From Nocardia amamiensis NBRC 102102 (GTDB taxonomy: Bacteria; Actinomycetota; Actinomycetes; Mycobacteriales; Mycobacteriaceae), in the NCBI RefSeq assembly GCF_001612745.1, contig NZ_BDBA01000019.1, positions 40,283 through 104,282 of the forward strand: DNA of 64,000 nt. The letters are read 5' to 3'. This document shows positions 1 through 8,410 of this stretch, piece after piece. Positions within the stretch are counted from its first letter, which is position 1, and each line of letters begins with the position of its first letter. The position numbers and the translations under genes are program-made. The notes below the pieces were generated by a model. The model did no database searches. It was not told the DNA's origin and saw nothing but the letters and a program-made list of their open reading frames with translations.

Positions 1-1
1 C

Positions 2-1021
2 GCCCGCGGCGAGTTGATGGGCATCGGGATGTCCTTCTTCACCGAGGCCGTCGGCGCGGGACCGCGCAAGAATATGGACATTCTCGGACTCGGGATGGCC
101 GACGGGTGCGAGTTGCGCGTCCATCCGACCGGCAAAGCCGTTGTGCGGCTTTCGGTGCAGACCCAAGGGCAGGGGCACGAGACGACCTTCGCCCAGATCG
201 TCGCCGAGGAACTCGGCATACCACCGGACGACATCGACGTGGTGCACGGCGACACCGATCAGACGCCGTTCGGCCTCGGCACCTACGGCAGCCGGTCGAC
301 ACCGGTCTCGGGCGCCGCTGCCGCACTGGCCGCGCGGAAGGTGCGCGACAAAGCGCGGATCATCGCCTCCGGCATGCTCGAGGTCTCCGTCGCTGACCTC
401 GAGTGGGAGAAGGGCTCGTTCCACGTCAAGGGCGATCCGTCCGCGGCCGTGACGATCCAGCAGATCGCGATGCGAGCACACGGCGCCGGTGACCTCCCCG
501 AGGGCATCGAGGGCGGACTCGACGCCCAGGTCTGCTATAACCCGGAGAATCTCACCTACCCCTACGGCGCGTACTTCTGCGTCGTCGATATCGACCCTGG
601 GACCGCCGTGGTCAAGGTCCGGCGCTTCCTCGCCGTCGACGACTGTGGAACCCGGATCAATCCGATGATCATCGAGGGCCAGGTCCACGGAGGCATCACC
701 GACGGCATCGGTATGGCGTTGATGGAGATCATCGCCTTCGACGAGGACGGCAACTGCCTCGGCGGATCCCTGATGGACTACCTCATCCCGACGGCACTCG
801 AAGTTCCGCATCTCGAAACCGGGTACACGGTCACTCCTTCGCCGCACCACCCGATCGGCGCCAAAGGCATCGGCGAATCGGCCACGGTCGGATCCCCGGC
901 GGCGGTGGTCAACGCTGTGGTGGATGCATTGGCGCCGTTCGGAGTTCGGCACGCCGACATGCCGCTGACACCGTCGCGGGTCTGGGAAGCGATGCAGGGC
1001 CGGGCCACACCGCCCATCTGA
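2..1021 (+). CDS. coxL: Aerobic CO dehydrogenase-type molybdenum hydroxylase large subunit, C-terminal part
   Basis: The reading frame is open from the first bases of the window, so the N-terminal half lies outside it. About 339 codons remain. They match the molybdopterin-cytosine-dinucleotide-binding region of the xanthine oxidase/CO dehydrogenase large-subunit family: GAGPRKNMDILGLGMADG, the Gln-Gly-Gln-Gly-His segment (TQGQGHET) and, near the end, KGIGESATVG, whose Glu (codon 875-877) is the conserved catalytic glutamate of the family. The maturation genes that follow (XdhC-like, MobA-like, MoxR, CoxG, VWA protein) match cox operons, so CoxL is the likely identity. The active-site loop that separates form I CO dehydrogenase (AYxCSFR) from form II lies upstream of the window, so CO as substrate is inferred and another aldehyde or purine substrate is possible. 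Confidence 0.85.
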   Translation, partial: ARGELMGIGMSFFTEAVGAGPRKNMDILGLGMADGCELRVHPTGKAVVRLSVQTQGQGHETTFAQIVAEELGIPPDDIDVVHGDTDQTPFGLGTYGSRSTPVSGAAAALAARKVRDKARIIASGMLEVSVADLEWEKGSFHVKGDPSAAVTIQQIAMRAHGAGDLPEGIEGGLDAQVCYNPENLTYPYGAYFCVVDIDPGTAVVKVRRFLAVDDCGTRINPMIIEGQVHGGITDGIGMALMEIIAFDEDGNCLGGSLMDYLIPTALEVPHLETGYTVTPSPHHPIGAKGIGESATVGSPAAVVNAVVDALAPFGVRHADMPLTPSRVWEAMQGRATPPI

Positions 1022-1036
1022 GCGGACGCGGGCGAT

Positions 1037-1942
1037 ATGGGATCACCGATGAAGATCACCGAGCGTGCACAGCAGCTGGTCCGCACCCGGACTCCGTTCG
1101 TGCACGCTACCGTCGTGCGCGCACAGCAACCGACCTCCGCGCACGCCGGGGACGAGGCGATCCTCTTGCAAGACGGGACGATCGAAGGATTCGTCGGCGG
1201 CCAGTGCGCCCAGAACTCGGTCCGCAAGGCGGCGCTGGGTGCCCTGCAGTCGAACGAGAGTGTGCTGCTGCGGGTGCTACCCGACGGCGATCTGCAATTT
1301 CCCGAGGCGCCCGGCGCGACGGTGGTAGTGAATCCCTGTCTGTCCGGCGGAGCGCTGGAGATATTCCTCGAGCCGCAGATCCCGGCGCCTCTGGTGCGCA
1401 TCAGCGGGGTGACACCTATCGCGGACGCACTGGCCGATGTGTGCGAACTGGTTGGATTCGGGGTGCGACGCAGCGCTGCCGACGCCGACTCGCCGGATTC
1501 GCTGGCAGACACGACCGCGGTGGTGATCGCCAGCCATGGCGGCCCGGAAGCCGAGCTGATCCGTACCGCCCTTGACGCGGGAGTGGGGTATATCGGACTG
1601 GTCGCCAGCCGGATTCGGGGAGCGTCCATTCTGGACGAACTCGGATTGACCGACGCCGAGCGAGCGCGGGTGCGCACACCGGTGGGTCTGCCCATCGGCG
1701 CCAAGACATCCGCGGAAATAGCCGTCTCGATTGTCGCGGAAGTGATCCAGGCGATCCGCAAAGGCGGTTTGGCCGTCCCGGCCCGCCCGGCGAGCGTCGC
1801 ATTCGAGGCACTCGATCCGGTGTGCGGGATGACCGTGACGGTCGGGCCGGACACACCACGTCTCACTGTCGACGATGTCGACCACTGGTTCTGCAGCTCC
1901 GGCTGCCGCACCTCTTTCGCTGAGGCGCATCCAGGCTCATGA
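1037..1942 (+). CDS. XdhC/CoxF-family molybdenum hydroxylase maturation protein with C-terminal YHS domain
   Basis: The protein has 301 residues. The N-terminal part is an XdhC/CoxI domain (around 15-85, with EGFVGGQCAQNSV). The middle is a Rossmann-type domain (around 155-245, with VVIASHGGPE and the conserved GLPIGAKTSAEIAVSI). This family protects or inserts the sulfurated Mo cofactor in xanthine/CO dehydrogenases. The last 45 residues form a separate YHS domain (DPVCGM, then WFCSSGC), a small Cys-containing metal-binding module usually found in copper ATPases or as a single protein. The gene begins 15 nt after coxL and its stop overlaps the next start as ATGA, so it is cotranscribed. A second ATG lies four codons in and either start is possible. 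Confidence 0.85.
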   Translation: MGSPMKITERAQQLVRTRTPFVHATVVRAQQPTSAHAGDEAILLQDGTIEGFVGGQCAQNSVRKAALGALQSNESVLLRVLPDGDLQFPEAPGATVVVNPCLSGGALEIFLEPQIPAPLVRISGVTPIADALADVCELVGFGVRRSAADADSPDSLADTTAVVIASHGGPEAELIRTALDAGVGYIGLVASRIRGASILDELGLTDAERARVRTPVGLPIGAKTSAEIAVSIVAEVIQAIRKGGLAVPARPASVAFEALDPVCGMTVTVGPDTPRLTVDDVDHWFCSSGCRTSFAEAHPGS

Positions 1943-2529
1943 TCGGTTTCGTCACCGGAGTCGTGCTCGCCGCGGGAAGCTCACGGCGGCTCGGTACTGC
2001 GAAGCAGATTCTGCCGTACCGGGATACGACGATTCTCGGCGCCACCCTCGACGTGGTGCGATCCTGCGCTTTCGATCAGATCATCGTCACCCTCGGCGGT
2101 GCGGCGGCGGCGGTGCGGCAGCAGGTCGATCTCACCGGCGTCGAGGTGGTCATGGCCGACGACTTCGGATCGGGCTGTTCGTCGTCGTTGCGTTCGGCCC
2201 TGAGCTCGGTGCATCCCCGGGCCGCCGGAGTCGTGCTGATGCTCGGTGACCAACCGGGTCTGTCGGCGTCGACCGTCGAGCGACTGATCGCCGAGGGAAC
2301 GACCGCCGCGATCACGATCTGCCGCTACCGGGACGGTGTCGGGCATCCATTCTGGCTCAGCCGCAGCGTATTCGGCGAGCTGGCCCGACTGCACGGCGAC
2401 AAGGCCGTGTGGAAGATCATCGAGTCGGGCCGCGTCGCGGTGTCCCGGCTCGACGTCGACGCACCGGTGCCCTTGGACGTGGACACCTGGGACGACTACG
2501 AGCGCTTGCGCGCCGCGACGCCGCCATGA
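1939..2529 (+). CDS. MobA/MocA-like molybdenum cofactor nucleotidyltransferase
   Basis: The 196-residue protein opens with GVVLAAGSSRRLGTAKQIL, the nucleotide-binding signature of MobA-like NTP transferases, and later has MLGDQPGLS, the metal-binding Asp region. Members next to xdhC/coxL genes attach CMP (MocA) to molybdopterin, which is the cofactor form used by xanthine oxidase-family enzymes. The gene overlaps both neighbours by four bases, which supports tight translational coupling with the maturation operon. CTP preference is inferred from context; the sequence alone does not separate it from a GTP-using MobA. Confidence 0.82.
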   Translation: MIGFVTGVVLAAGSSRRLGTAKQILPYRDTTILGATLDVVRSCAFDQIIVTLGGAAAAVRQQVDLTGVEVVMADDFGSGCSSSLRSALSSVHPRAAGVVLMLGDQPGLSASTVERLIAEGTTAAITICRYRDGVGHPFWLSRSVFGELARLHGDKAVWKIIESGRVAVSRLDVDAPVPLDVDTWDDYERLRAATPP

Positions 2530-3413
2530 TGTCACCGTTCGACGATGTCGAGGACGTGGTGCGACGATTCGACGCCGACGACTTTCTGCTCGACACCGGA
2601 ACCGCCGCGGCGTTCTATCTGGCCACCACGCTGGGGCGGCCGCTGCTGCTGGAAGGCGAACCGGGAGTGGGCAAGACGACGGCGGCGAAGACCCTCGCCA
2701 CCGTGCTCGGGGCACCGTTGATCCGCCTGCAGTGTTACGAGGGCCTCACCGTGAACGAAGCGCTGTACGACTGGAATTATCAGCGTCAGCTGCTCAGCAT
2801 CCGGCTCGCCGAGGCGCGCGGCGCCGACCTCACCGAAGCCGACCTGTTCACCGAGGCATTCCTGGTCGACCGCCCGATCCTGCGCTGTGTGCGGTATCGC
2901 GGTCCGACGCCGCCGGTACTGCTGGTCGACGAAATCGACCGTGCCGACGACGAATTCGAGGCGCTGCTGCTGGAATTCCTCGGTGAGACCACAGTGACCG
3001 TCCCCGAACTCGGGACCTTTGCTGCCGAGCAGCCGCCGCTGGCGGTGCTGACCTCGAACCGCAGTCGCGACCTGCACGACGCGCTCCGGCGGCGCTGCCT
3101 CTATCACTGGATCGACTACCCGGAGCCGGCCCGCGCTGTGGCGATCGTGCGACGCACCGTGCCCGGAGCCACCGACGCGCTGATCGAGCATGCCACCCGA
3201 TTCGTCGCCCACGCGCGCGGTCTCGATCTCGACAAACCGCCTGGCGTCGCCGAGACCATCGACTGGATCGCCGCGTTGGCGACCCTCGACGTCGCCGATC
3301 TCACCGCGCCGGACGCGGTCGCCGCGCTGAGCGCATTGGCCAAGACACCCGACGACCGCGCCACCTTGCACGTGGCATTCGTCGAATACACCCAGGGCCT
3401 GCCTACCGGATGA
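2526..3413 (+). CDS. coxD: MoxR-family AAA+ ATPase (CoxD-like)
   Basis: The protein has 295 residues from the ATG that overlaps the previous stop. The Walker A motif is GEPGVGKTT (around residue 42), Walker B is LLVDEIDRAD (around 136), and sensor-1 is LTSNRSRDL. MoxR ATPases act as chaperones with VWA-domain partners. In cox operons CoxD works with the VWA protein CoxE to build the CuSMo active site. The VWA gene lies two genes downstream, so the expected pair is present. The open frame continues upstream of 2526, but that part only overlaps the MobA-like gene and is not expected to be translated. Confidence 0.88.
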   Translation: MMSPFDDVEDVVRRFDADDFLLDTGTAAAFYLATTLGRPLLLEGEPGVGKTTAAKTLATVLGAPLIRLQCYEGLTVNEALYDWNYQRQLLSIRLAEARGADLTEADLFTEAFLVDRPILRCVRYRGPTPPVLLVDEIDRADDEFEALLLEFLGETTVTVPELGTFAAEQPPLAVLTSNRSRDLHDALRRRCLYHWIDYPEPARAVAIVRRTVPGATDALIEHATRFVAHARGLDLDKPPGVAETIDWIAALATLDVADLTAPDAVAALSALAKTPDDRATLHVAFVEYTQGLPTG

Positions 3414-3426
3414 GAGGGATACATCG

Positions 3427-4074
3427 ATGAAGATCGTCAATGAGTTCACCGTCCACGCACCCGTCGAAAAGGCATGGGAGGTGCTGACCGACCTCGAACA
3501 GGTCGTCGGGCTGATGCCCGGCGCGCAGATGGCCGGTTGGGAGGGAGACGACTTCCTCGGCCGACTGAAGGTCAAAGTCGGCCCGGTGACCAGCGAATTC
3601 ACCGGGAAAGCAAAATTCGTCGAGCGCGACGAACACGACCATCGCGCGGTCATCGACGGCCGCGGCCGGGATACCCGCGGATCCGGAAACGCGGCGGCGA
3701 CCATCACCACACAACTGCGCGAGGACGGCGACGAGACCCGGGTCATCGTGGACACCGACCTCAAGATCGTCGGCAAGCTCGCCCAATTCGGCAGCGGGAT
3801 GCTGCAGCAAGTGTCCGAGAAGATGATCGGTCAATTCGTCGCATCCTTGGAGGCGAAACTCGTGGGCGACAAGGCCGCTGCGGAACCGGTAGCCGGGCCG
3901 CACGGGGGAGAGGCGCGGCCGCAACCGATCGCAGAATCCGAGCCGGCACCGCTGGATCTCGTCGGTCTGGTCGGGCCCGCGGTGATCAAGAAGTATGCGC
4001 CCGCCATTGCTCTCGTGCTCGCGGCCGTGCTCGGAATCATCCTGGTACGCAGGAAGATGCGCGGGAAGCGATGA
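3427..4074 (+). CDS. coxG: CoxG-family SRPBCC protein with C-terminal membrane anchor
   Basis: The protein has 215 residues. The first 145 form a CoxG/SRPBCC lipid-binding-like domain (VNEFTVHAPVEKAWEVLTD at the start, then LGRLKVKVGPV). A charged, Pro/Ala-rich linker follows, then one C-terminal transmembrane helix (around 185-207) ended by a basic tail, RRKMRGKR. CoxG is proposed to tether CO dehydrogenase to the cytoplasmic membrane. The gene has a GAGAGGGA Shine-Dalgarno-like stretch 13 nt after coxD and its end overlaps the VWA gene by ATGA. Confidence 0.88.
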   Translation: MKIVNEFTVHAPVEKAWEVLTDLEQVVGLMPGAQMAGWEGDDFLGRLKVKVGPVTSEFTGKAKFVERDEHDHRAVIDGRGRDTRGSGNAAATITTQLREDGDETRVIVDTDLKIVGKLAQFGSGMLQQVSEKMIGQFVASLEAKLVGDKAAAEPVAGPHGGEARPQPIAESEPAPLDLVGLVGPAVIKKYAPAIALVLAAVLGIILVRRKMRGKR

Positions 4075-5270
4075 CACGAGCCGCTCTGCTGCGCGGCATC
4101 GACCTGGCCGCATTCGCCGTCGCGGTGGTCGCGCGATTGCGGTGCGGCGGCGTCGCGGTGGCGCCGAGCGGGCCCGCGCTGTTCGTGCAAGCCTTGCGTC
4201 GTATGGCGCCGCGGTCGCGTACCGAGCTCTACTGGGCGATGCGACTCACACTCGTCGATCGCATGCAGGATCTCGCCGCCTTCGACGCGGTGTTCGCGGC
4301 GGTGTTCGCCGACGCGGTGCTGGGTGTGGACCCGCCGAGCCGAACGCACGGACAGCAGGCCGAACACATGACCGCACCCGGCGTGGGCGGTCGGGTGCAG
4401 CCGCGGCAAGGTGGTGAAGTCCCGTGGGCGACACTGCAATCAGCTACCGGCGCCGACCGGCCAACCGACCGGAGTGTGACGCTGCCGGACGTGCTGCCCA
4501 GCCGGTTCGCAGCACGAGAACAGGAACCGTTCGCCCGCTTCGATCCGGACGATGTGCGGACAGTCGGCGCCTGGCTGGAGCAGGCGTCGGCGTTCTGGCC
4601 GCAGCGCAGCAGCAGGCGGTACGAAAACCATGTGCACGGCAAACGGATCGACTTCCGGGCGACGATGAACAACTCCCGCCGCACCGGCTGGGAGCCAGCG
4701 GTGCTGGTCCGCACTCGTCCCCGGCGCCGCCCGCGCCGAATCGTCATGATCTGCGACGTCAGCCGCTCGATGCAGCCGTACTCGACGGTCTACCTGCATC
4801 TGATGCGGGCCGCGATGCAGCGCCGTTCGCCCGATCGACCCGAGGTGTTCGCCTTCTCCACCTCGCTGACCAGACTTACCTCGGTGCTCGCGCACCGGTC
4901 CCCGGATGTCGCGGTGACCCGAGCCAACGACAAGGTGCTCGACCGCTACGGCGGCACACATATCGGCCGATGCCTCGGCGCGCTGCTCACGACTCCGTCC
5001 GGTAACGCGGTGCGCGGCGCCGTCGTCGTCATCGCGTCGGACGGCTGGGACAGCGACACCCCTGATCTGCTGGCCCGTGCGATGGCCCGGATCCGACGCC
5101 GGGCTTGGCGCGTCATCTGGCTCAATCCCCGTGCGGGTGACTCCCGATTCCAGCCGGCCACCGGTGCGATGGCGGCGGCCCTGCCGTTCTGCGACATCAT
5201 GATGCCCGCGCACACGCTGGCGGGTATACACGCGTTCGTCCAAGTTTTGGCATCGTCGGCTGCCACCTGA
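4071..5270 (+). CDS. coxE: VWA-domain CoxE-family protein
   Basis: The protein has 399 residues from the ATG overlapping the coxG stop. The C-terminal half is a von Willebrand A-like domain with an intact MIDAS motif, CDVSRSM (Asp-x-Ser-x-Ser), near residue 227, and the later IASDGWDSD strand. This is the DUF58/CoxE group that pairs with MoxR ATPases in maturation of CO dehydrogenase or in other metalloenzyme assembly. The N-terminal part (1-120) is helical, with variable Pro/Gly-rich text. It ends the visible cox-type operon; 165 nt separate it from the next gene. Confidence 0.85.
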   Translation: MTRAALLRGIDLAAFAVAVVARLRCGGVAVAPSGPALFVQALRRMAPRSRTELYWAMRLTLVDRMQDLAAFDAVFAAVFADAVLGVDPPSRTHGQQAEHMTAPGVGGRVQPRQGGEVPWATLQSATGADRPTDRSVTLPDVLPSRFAAREQEPFARFDPDDVRTVGAWLEQASAFWPQRSSRRYENHVHGKRIDFRATMNNSRRTGWEPAVLVRTRPRRRPRRIVMICDVSRSMQPYSTVYLHLMRAAMQRRSPDRPEVFAFSTSLTRLTSVLAHRSPDVAVTRANDKVLDRYGGTHIGRCLGALLTTPSGNAVRGAVVVIASDGWDSDTPDLLARAMARIRRRAWRVIWLNPRAGDSRFQPATGAMAAALPFCDIMMPAHTLAGIHAFVQVLASSAAT

Positions 5271-5435
5271 CGCGCGGTCACGCGCAGCCGGGTGAATCGG
5301 CGCGCAGCCGCGGATTCGACAGCACCTTCGGCCGGCAGCGCGCGTTTGCCGAACGTACCGTGCCGGGGCGCAGCGCGCCTATCGTTGTGCACGTGAGGGC
5401 AAATACCTGAACCGAGAGGAGAGGCGGAGGCCGCT

Positions 5436-5762
5436 GTGCCATATGAGGACAAGAAGCGAGCAGCGCATCGTGCTCTGGTGGACCGCGTCCTGAACGGAAA
5501 GGGCACCACATCCGCCGACCAGCGCGCCCGCGCCTTTCGCAACGCCGATGTTCCCCCGCCCTTGCACCCGCTGATCGACAAGGTCGCCACCAGGCCAACG
5601 CAGGTCACCGGCGCGGACTTCGCCGCAGCCAAGGCATCGGGCTTCAGCGAGGACCAACTCTTCGAGCTGGTGATATCCGCTGCGGTCGGCCAGTCCGCCC
5701 GGCAGTACGACGCGGGACTGGCGGCCTTGGCCGAAGCTACCGGCAGCGAGGAGGCCGGATAG
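5436..5762 (+). CDS. Small AhpD/carboxymuconolactone-decarboxylase-like helical protein without active-site cysteines
   Basis: The protein has 108 residues and a GTG start placed after a purine-rich GAGAGGCGGAGG stretch. The segment GFSEDQLFELVISAAVGQSARQYDAGLAAL resembles the helical core of the CMD/AhpD fold, but there is no CxxC, so a peroxidase reaction is unlikely. Its stop overlaps the GTG of the next gene by one base (TAGTG), which strongly suggests co-translation, perhaps as a heteromeric partner. Family assignment rests on helix pattern and context. Confidence 0.6.
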   Translation: MPYEDKKRAAHRALVDRVLNGKGTTSADQRARAFRNADVPPPLHPLIDKVATRPTQVTGADFAAAKASGFSEDQLFELVISAAVGQSARQYDAGLAALAEATGSEEAG

Positions 5763-6343
5763 TGCGCCTCGACATCCTCAACCACGGTTACCGTCCCGGG
5801 ACCAAGTTGCTGTTCGCGCTCATCCGGGCGTTCTCCGGGCAGCCGGTACCGGACGCCGCCAAGCTGGTGTTCTACCGGCCCGACTTCTACGGTGCCAGGG
5901 CGAAGAAGTTCACCCACGAGGCAATGCGGGGGGCCTCCGCCTGGTCGGTAGCCGACCGAGAGCTGATGGCGGCCTTCGTGTCGAAGGTCAACGAATGCGC
6001 GTTCTGCATCGGCGCACACACCGCGACCGCAGAGCAGGCGTACCTCGACAGCGCAAAGGTGCGCGCGGTGCTGGCCGACGTGGAATCGGCCCCCATCGAG
6101 GAGGGACTGCGGGCAACGCTGCGGATGCTCGGCAAGCTGACCCGGGAAGGAACGGTGGGCGTCGAGGACATGCAGGAAGTGCTGTCCGCAGGTGTCACAC
6201 CCCGGCAGATCGAGGACGCGCTGGCCGTCTGCGCCGCGTTCAACACGACCGACCGGCTCGCCGACGCATTCGGCTTCGAACTGCTCAGCCCGGCCGGCTT
6301 CGAGGCAGGGGCCAAGTACCTGCTCAAACGGGGCTACCGATAG
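5762..6343 (+). CDS. AhpD-like peroxidase-related protein (carboxymuconolactone decarboxylase family)
   Basis: The protein has 193 residues. It carries the AhpD-type redox motif as NECAFCIGAHT (around residue 79-89): Cys-x-x-Cys followed by His three residues later, as in alkylhydroperoxidase-like members of the family. The preceding text (TREAMRG... DRELMAAFVSKV) is the usual helix before the motif. It is coupled to the cysteine-free partner just upstream. Activity as a hydroperoxide reductase is inferred from the motif; the substrate and electron donor cannot be read from the sequence. Confidence 0.8.
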   Translation: MRLDILNHGYRPGTKLLFALIRAFSGQPVPDAAKLVFYRPDFYGARAKKFTHEAMRGASAWSVADRELMAAFVSKVNECAFCIGAHTATAEQAYLDSAKVRAVLADVESAPIEEGLRATLRMLGKLTREGTVGVEDMQEVLSAGVTPRQIEDALAVCAAFNTTDRLADAFGFELLSPAGFEAGAKYLLKRGYR

Positions 6344-6589
6344 AACTGCAGCTCTACCGTCCGGCATACAGGCTGCTGAGCAGCTCGAACATTCTCACCC
6401 CACGACGCCTCCACGTCGGTTACCGCGAACTGCGGTGCACTCACATTCCAGCTCGACGGTCCGTCCTTGCTGCCGCGCCAGGAAGAACACCCTGTCCAGG
6501 GCGTCAACCGGCATCTCGGCGTGACATTTTCGGGACCGTTTCGTAATGTATCGGTGACCTATTCTCGACAGTAACCGGTAATCGACATC

Positions 6590-7234
6590 ATGCCTGGTCA
6601 ACACCGCAAGCCGACCGCAGCCCGGAAGCTCACGCCCCTGGCTGTGGGTGGCATCGCGGCGACTATCGCCGTCGTACTGTGGGTGGCGATCCGACTGAGC
6701 CCGGCTGCCCAGCATGCCGCGGCGGTCGATTCGCCGCCATCGTCCGCCGTCGAAACCGACTCTGCTCCGACCACCGGGCCGTCAACGACTCAGCCGGCAC
6801 CGGCGGCGGCAGCGGCCCCAGCCGAGCTACCACCACCCTCGGCCAAGGAAGCCGCACAACACCTGCCCCCACCGACTCCGTGTTCGACGGAACTCGCCGG
6901 CACACGGCCGCACGTGGCAAAGGTGGGCAACCTGCTCAAGAAGACGTTCGGCATCACCGAGATCGGCGGCGCCGTCGGACGTGGCGACGGTGACCACGGC
7001 GCGGGCTTGGCACTCGATCTCATGACATCCGATTTCGCGCGCGGCGACGCGATCGCCGACTTCGTGCTGGCCAATAAGCAGCGCTTCGGCGTGACCTACG
7101 TGATCTGGCGGCAGCGGTACAACGACGGCAACGGGTGGTCGTACCTGGAAGACCGCGGGAGCCCGACCGCCAATCACTACGACCATGTGCATGTGTCGTT
7201 CGCCAAGTCTGCCGATGTCGACGTGACCTGCTGA
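6590..7234 (+). CDS. Exported or membrane-anchored protein with a C-terminal peptidase-like (ARB_07466-type) domain
   Basis: The protein has 214 residues. Residues 1-20 are basic (RKPTAARK) and residues 17-36 form one hydrophobic segment, so it is a signal anchor or signal peptide. A Pro/Ala/Ser/Thr-rich linker runs to about 95. The C-terminal 115 residues contain HGAGLALDLM and HYDHVHVSF, an Asp/His arrangement resembling zinc M15-type or related cell-wall hydrolase folds and typical of many actinobacterial secreted proteins of this type. An extracytoplasmic role in wall turnover is inferred. No operon partner is visible: 246 nt precede it and 234 follow. Confidence 0.7.
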   Translation: MPGQHRKPTAARKLTPLAVGGIAATIAVVLWVAIRLSPAAQHAAAVDSPPSSAVETDSAPTTGPSTTQPAPAAAAAPAELPPPSAKEAAQHLPPPTPCSTELAGTRPHVAKVGNLLKKTFGITEIGGAVGRGDGDHGAGLALDLMTSDFARGDAIADFVLANKQRFGVTYVIWRQRYNDGNGWSYLEDRGSPTANHYDHVHVSFAKSADVDVTC

Positions 7235-7468
7235 TTGCGCGCCGCGGGCGTGCGCCCCGGCGGCGTTCCGGGCGCGATTCTCGATCATCACGGAATCGAC
7301 TCGGGGAGAGGATGCTTCACAGTCGTTCCAGATGGCCCGGGCTGATCGTGCTTGCCGCAGCTGGACGTAGCCGCAGTGGCGCGAGGTCGTCGGCACCAGG
7401 ACGCCACTACCTGTCAATGCGATGCCCGATATTGACCGCCGGGCGGGGGATGTCCACGTATTGATGTA

Positions 7469-8410
7469 ATGCAGCCGATTCTCTGGGATGAAAGCGCGAA
7501 TCATGCGCTCAATCACAAGTACTGGATGGCACGCAGGCTGATCAGTGCGCTGCCGTCCCGATACCGTGAAGTGGTCGTCGGCACCTGCGGCAACTACGGT
7601 GTGGCGTTGCTGCTCGCCTGTCGGGAGCGTGGCATCAGTGCAACGGCATTCGTTCCCGAATCCACGCCGGAGGAGACGCTTGCGATACTGCGACGTCTGT
7701 CGCCGACGGTCGTGCGGGCAGGGAAAACCTACGAGCACGCGGTTGCCGCCAGTAAGCGCGCCGCCGCGGCGTCATCCTTCGTCGCCGATGGAAATGTGGA
7801 CGGGCCGTGGAGTGATGTGTTGCTCGCGGGAATCGCCGAGCGTGTCAGGCTTTTCATCGAAAACTGTGGTGCGCGCGGGCGGACCCGGTTATGGATACCG
7901 ACCGGCAACGGAACCACTGTCGCAGGCTGCTGGGCGGCGGTCGTGGAGTCGGGCTCGGCGGTGGAACTGCATGCGGTGTCGAGCGCGGGGAACAACTCGA
8001 TCACCCACAGCTTCTCGGTGGGCAGTGATCACCATCTCGCGTGCGCACCGGAGTCGATCACCGAATCACCGGACAATCTCCCGCTGTGCAACTGGAATGC
8101 GCTGCACGGGGTGGAGGCGATGGCGGCTATCCGGGAGTCGGCGGGGTCGGCGATCGAGGTCTCCGACAGCGAACTCCGCACCGCGAGTGCGCATCTGGGC
8201 CGGGCCGGTATTCCCGCGACACCCGCGGGCGCCGCTGGGTTCGCCGGATTTCTGCGCGACGGCACATCGGACGGCTACACCGACATCATCCTTGTGACGA
8301 GCCGCAGAGGACGCCATCCAGACACCTCACAGAACTTCCCGGGTTCCGATGGCACGGAGCGCGAGATCGACTGTCTCCCTGGCACAACCCCAGGCCATCG
8401 AAACCCCTGA
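7469..8410 (+). CDS. PLP-dependent fold-type II enzyme, threonine synthase-like
   Basis: The protein has 313 residues, short for threonine synthase (about 350-480). The likely Schiff-base lysine is in NHKYWMAR (residue 17), close to the N-terminus. GTCGNYGV supplies the usual Asn-containing loop, PTGNGTTVAG the Gly-rich phosphate-binding loop, and VTSR the C-terminal Ser near the pyridine nitrogen. The fold is therefore tryptophan-synthase-beta-like; the reaction (beta-replacement, dehydration or racemisation) is unknown. The last 84 nt overlap the oppositely oriented oxidase gene. The 5' end looks less GC-rich than the surrounding core genes. Context with two amino-acid oxidases suggests amino-acid chemistry. 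Confidence 0.75.
   Translation: MQPILWDESANHALNHKYWMARRLISALPSRYREVVVGTCGNYGVALLLACRERGISATAFVPESTPEETLAILRRLSPTVVRAGKTYEHAVAASKRAAAASSFVADGNVDGPWSDVLLAGIAERVRLFIENCGARGRTRLWIPTGNGTTVAGCWAAVVESGSAVELHAVSSAGNNSITHSFSVGSDHHLACAPESITESPDNLPLCNWNALHGVEAMAAIRESAGSAIEVSDSELRTASAHLGRAGIPATPAGAAGFAGFLRDGTSDGYTDIILVTSRRGRHPDTSQNFPGSDGTEREIDCLPGTTPGHRNP

Noticed and set aside
778..1911. Minus-strand open frame opposite the coxL end and xdhC gene
   Set aside because: Low-complexity Ser/Thr/Arg text with no family signal, while the plus strand carries clear maturation genes.
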